Source: Gammaproteobacteria bacterium
GTDB lineage: Bacteria > Pseudomonadota > Gammaproteobacteria > Enterobacterales > Alteromonadaceae
NCBI GenBank assembly: GCA_023481025.1
Contig: JAMCWV010000080.1
Coordinates: forward strand, 1-8,582
Direction: 5' to 3'
DNA: 8,582 bases
Position numbers and translations under genes: made by a program. The first letter of the stretch is position 1; the number at the start of each line of letters is the position of its first letter. Positions 6,458 to 8,582 of this stretch are shown in pieces. Under the pieces are notes generated by a model. That model ran no database searches and had not been told where the DNA came from. It worked only from the letters and a program-made list of their open reading frames with translations.

Positions 6458-7158
6458 GACGGCATCTCCTCATCGAGCGGGTCGAAATGGCTACCAGCCA
6501 AGCCGTCATCAATCATGAAACCGTCTTTCAACACTAAGTTACGGTGACGCATCCGCGCCACTAAGGCTAAATCGTGGGTCGCAATCAGTACCGACACGCC
6601 GACCTGGTGCAATGACTCAAATAATTGCATGATTTCTAACGAGAGTTTAGGGTCGAGATTACCGGTTGGCTCATCCGCGAGAAGCAAAGGTGGTTTATTC
6701 ACGATGGCTCGGGCAATGCCAACCCGTTGTTGCTCACCACCAGACAACATAATCGGAAATTTACGTTCATGCCCGCGTAAGCCAACTTTGTCGAGGGCCG
6801 CTTGCACGCGCTTTTTTGCTTCAGCTTGCGTGTATCCTTCGATATATAAAGGCAAGGCGACATTATCGAAAACCGTTTTATCCATAAGCAGGCGATGGTC
6901 TTGGAAAATCATGCCGATGTCGCGGCGCAAGTAAGGGATTTGCCGGCTTTTTATTTTATTTAAGTCATGACCATTAATGAGGACACGACCCAGCGAAGGC
7001 CGCTCCATGAGCGCAACCAAGCGCAATAAGGTACTTTTACCGGCGCCCGAATGGCCAGTAAGGAATGCGAGTTCGCCAGGCGGCAATTCAAAGGTCACCT
7101 TTTTCAGTGCCTGAAAGCCACCTGGGTAGGTTTTACTAACTTGCTCAAAGCGGATCAT
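6448..7158 (-). CDS. ftsE: Cell-division ATP-binding protein FtsE
   Basis: FtsE is the cytosolic ATPase of FtsEX at the division ring. With the start chosen here (236 residues) the order is Walker A GHSGAGKST (Lys41), the Q-loop in MIFQDHRLL (Gln86), signature LSGGEQQR (138-145), Walker B LLLADEP with Asp162 and catalytic Glu163, and the H-loop His195 in ATHD, so ATP hydrolysis should be intact. TGHSGAGKSTLLRL and ERPSLG are very FtsE-like. The frame also has an ATG at 7165-7167 (MSPMIRF), but the only Shine-Dalgarno (AAGAGG) lies two bases before that codon, too close, and 11 before the second ATG; family members begin MIRF, so I chose 7158. The C-terminus is slightly longer than in E. coli (222 residues), with an acidic DPLDEEMPSWD tail. 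The gene overlaps ftsX by 10 bases. Confidence 0.96.
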   Translation of the reverse strand: MIRFEQVSKTYPGGFQALKKVTFELPPGELAFLTGHSGAGKSTLLRLVALMERPSLGRVLINGHDLNKIKSRQIPYLRRDIGMIFQDHRLLMDKTVFDNVALPLYIEGYTQAEAKKRVQAALDKVGLRGHERKFPIMLSGGEQQRVGIARAIVNKPPLLLADEPTGNLDPKLSLEIMQLFESLHQVGVSVLIATHDLALVARMRHRNLVLKDGFMIDDGLAGSHFDPLDEEMPSWD

Positions 7159-7199
7159 TGGCGACATGGCCTCTTATTGTTATTGCGCTTTAGCACGAG

Positions 7200-7220
7200 G
7201 GCGCGAACAGCGTCCGCACC
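7200..7220 (-). repeat. Hairpin in the ftsY-ftsE spacer
   Basis: The minus-strand RNA of this 21-base segment can fold into a 9-bp stem with a 3-base loop: seven Watson-Crick and two G-U pairs, so it folds better as minus-strand RNA than as plus-strand RNA. No T-tract follows, so it is not an intrinsic terminator. It could be a processing or partial-attenuation site that uncouples ftsY from ftsEX output. Confidence 0.5.
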
Positions 7221-7243
7221 GCTCTCGAATTTTTCACCGTACG

Positions 7244-8515
7244 TTAACTCTGACTGATTTCCTGTTGATTAAACAGTGCATCAACAAACTCATTCGCTTC
7301 AAACGGACGCAAGTCTTCAAGTGACTCGCCCACACCGATGTAACGAATTGGAATCTTAAACTGGTCGGCCAGCGCAAAAATCACACCACCTTTCGCCGTA
7401 CCATCGAGCTTAGTCATCACCAACCCGGTTACGCCAACCGCCTCATTAAACAACTTAGCTTGGCTAATGGCATTCTGACCTGTGCCAGCGTCGAGGGTCA
7501 AGAGCACTTCGTGCGGCATGCTGTCGTCGAGCTTTTTCATCACGCGAGTAATTTTCTTCAGCTCTTCCATTAAGTTGGCTTTGTTCTGCAGACGACCAGC
7601 CGTATCAGCAATTAATACATCGACTTTGCGTGCTTTTGCTGCTTGTACCGCATCGAAAATAACCGACGCACTGTCTGCGCCTGTATGTTGTGCCACCACA
7701 GGGATTTTATTGCGCTCACCCCAGACTTGCAGCTGCTCCACCGCCGCCGCACGGAAGGTGTCACCCGCAGCGAGCATGACCGACTTGCCTTCATTTTGGA
7801 ACTGACGCGCAAGCTTGCCTATGGTTGTGGTTTTACCCACGCCATTTACACCCACCATTAAAATCACAAACGGGCCATTGCCTTGGTTAATAGTTAGTGG
7901 TTGCGACACTGGCTGCAGCAGCTCTGCCATATCGTCTTTCAATTTCGTGTACAGCAAATCTGCGTCTTTCAACTCTTGACGCGAGGCATGCTCCGTCAAA
8001 TCGTCGATAATCTTGGTGGTTGTGGCCACTCCGACGTCAGCCATTAATAAATGCGTCTCTAAGTCTTCAAACAGGTCGTCATCGATTTTCTTACCCACGA
8101 ACAAGTTTGCAAGGCCAGACCCAAGCGAACTTGAAGTTTTTTGCAAGCCTGCACGCAGTCGCTGCCACCAGCTCTTCTTCTCTGGACGCTCTGCGGTTTC
8201 CGCGGAAACGCTTGGCACGGGTTCTGGCGCTGGTTCGGACGTGGGTTCTGGCGCAGGTTCTGGCTGATAATTCGCAGCGACGCCTGCAGCCGACTCTTGC
8301 ATTGCCGTCGCGGCATCATCCACCGCCGAAGGTAACTCGTTTTTGCGCTCGTTCGCGGTGATCGCAGGCTCTTGTGCCTGAGCTGAAGGCTCTTGCCCAA
8401 CCTGCTCTTCGCTTTCTGTCAGCGTCGACTCGTCACTAGCCGGTGAATCAGTCGGCTGTTCGTCGTTCTTTTTACGACCAAATAAAGAGGAAAAAAATGA
8501 ACCTTTCTTTGCCAT
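7244..8515 (-). CDS. ftsY: Signal recognition particle receptor FtsY
   Basis: FtsY is the membrane-associated GTPase that receives SRP-ribosome-nascent chain complexes and passes them to SecYEG/YidC. In the 423-residue product the first ~17 residues are basic and amphipathic (MAKKGSFFSSLFGRKK), followed by an acidic, Pro/Glu/Ala-rich A domain (about 18-113) with PEPA-type repeats. The N domain follows (about 114-205), then the G domain: P-loop GVNGVGKTT (222-230), DTFRAAAVEQL (252-262), DTAGRLQNK (304-312), TKLDGTAKGG (368-377) and the C-terminal GVGESLEDLRPFE closing loop. The frame can be extended two codons to a TTG at 8519-8521, but purine-rich GAAGAAG abuts that codon directly, so the ATG at 8513-8515 is preferred. 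It heads the ftsY-ftsE-ftsX group, with a spacer of about 85 bases before ftsE. All GTPase motifs are intact. Confidence 0.97.
   Translation of the reverse strand: MAKKGSFFSSLFGRKKNDEQPTDSPASDESTLTESEEQVGQEPSAQAQEPAITANERKNELPSAVDDAATAMQESAAGVAANYQPEPAPEPTSEPAPEPVPSVSAETAERPEKKSWWQRLRAGLQKTSSSLGSGLANLFVGKKIDDDLFEDLETHLLMADVGVATTTKIIDDLTEHASRQELKDADLLYTKLKDDMAELLQPVSQPLTINQGNGPFVILMVGVNGVGKTTTIGKLARQFQNEGKSVMLAAGDTFRAAAVEQLQVWGERNKIPVVAQHTGADSASVIFDAVQAAKARKVDVLIADTAGRLQNKANLMEELKKITRVMKKLDDSMPHEVLLTLDAGTGQNAISQAKLFNEAVGVTGLVMTKLDGTAKGGVIFALADQFKIPIRYIGVGESLEDLRPFEANEFVDALFNQQEISQS
8220..8267 (-). repeat. Four 12-base tandem repeats inside ftsY
   Basis: Four consecutive 12-base units begin GGTTC on the plus strand (8220, 8232, 8244, 8256); units 1, 3 and 4 begin GGTTCTGGC, while unit 2 has diverged. 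They encode the PEPA/PEPT/SEPA/PEPV four-residue repeats of the disordered A domain. The period is a multiple of three, so copy-number change would keep the frame. Confidence 0.85.
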
Positions 8516-8582
8516 GTGCAACTTCTTCTCATACTCATTCTGATGACCAAATATACTATCACGAGCGCACCTTGATGTGTAC

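Noticed and set aside
8550..8557. TATATT (minus) and TATACT (plus) as -10 elements for ftsY and a divergent gene
   Set aside because: Neither has a convincing -35 element at 16-18 bases, so I did not list them as promoters.
8542..8582. Start of a divergent plus-strand gene (rsmD would be expected beside ftsY)
   Set aside because: The ATG at 8542 meets a stop within 11 codons, and too little sequence remains to support any other start.

Overview
The window is a stretch of core chromosome from a gammaproteobacterium. Protein style and gene set suggest a marine Alteromonadales-type organism, possibly near Idiomarina/Pseudidiomarina; that placement is inference from resemblance, not a computed match. 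Nine protein genes are recognisable and all appear intact, except secB, which runs off the left edge. I see no mobile element, CRISPR array, tRNA or rRNA, and no gene-free stretch longer than about 260 bases.

Layout, left to right. Positions 1-971 (minus) hold the 3'-truncated secB export chaperone gene, preceded in transcription by a membrane-anchored rhodanese (YibN-like). A 213-base divergent spacer follows. Positions 1185-3944 (plus) hold gpmI (Mn-dependent phosphoglycerate mutase) and envC (activator of septal amidases), which look like a two-gene operon. Everything further right is on the minus strand and converges on envC: a small eight-cysteine YkgJ-family protein (3955-4218), the heat-shock sigma factor gene rpoH (4342-5202), and the ftsX-ftsE-ftsY cluster (5465-8515). 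The last three are transcribed in the order ftsY, ftsE, ftsX, followed by rpoH, as in E. coli.

How the genes fit together. FtsEX is an ABC-transporter-like complex that controls EnvC, and EnvC switches on AmiA/AmiB to split septal peptidoglycan. In E. coli, envC and ftsEX lie in separate loci; here they are about 1.5 kb apart. SecB and FtsY serve the two targeting routes to the Sec machinery, and FtsY/SRP is also known to control sigma-32 in E. coli.

The clearest regulatory signals lie around rpoH. There is a near-consensus sigma-E (envelope-stress) promoter, an extended -10 housekeeping-type promoter further upstream, and a strong intrinsic terminator downstream. That terminator lies inside the longest open frame of the YkgJ gene. 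Together with a Shine-Dalgarno site, it indicates that the real YkgJ protein begins at a TTG codon and is 87 residues long rather than 126. Relative to the E. coli arrangement, grxC is absent between the rhodanese and secB, and yibQ is absent after envC. I find no evidence for an undescribed defence or mobile system here; the interest lies in local organisation and regulation.
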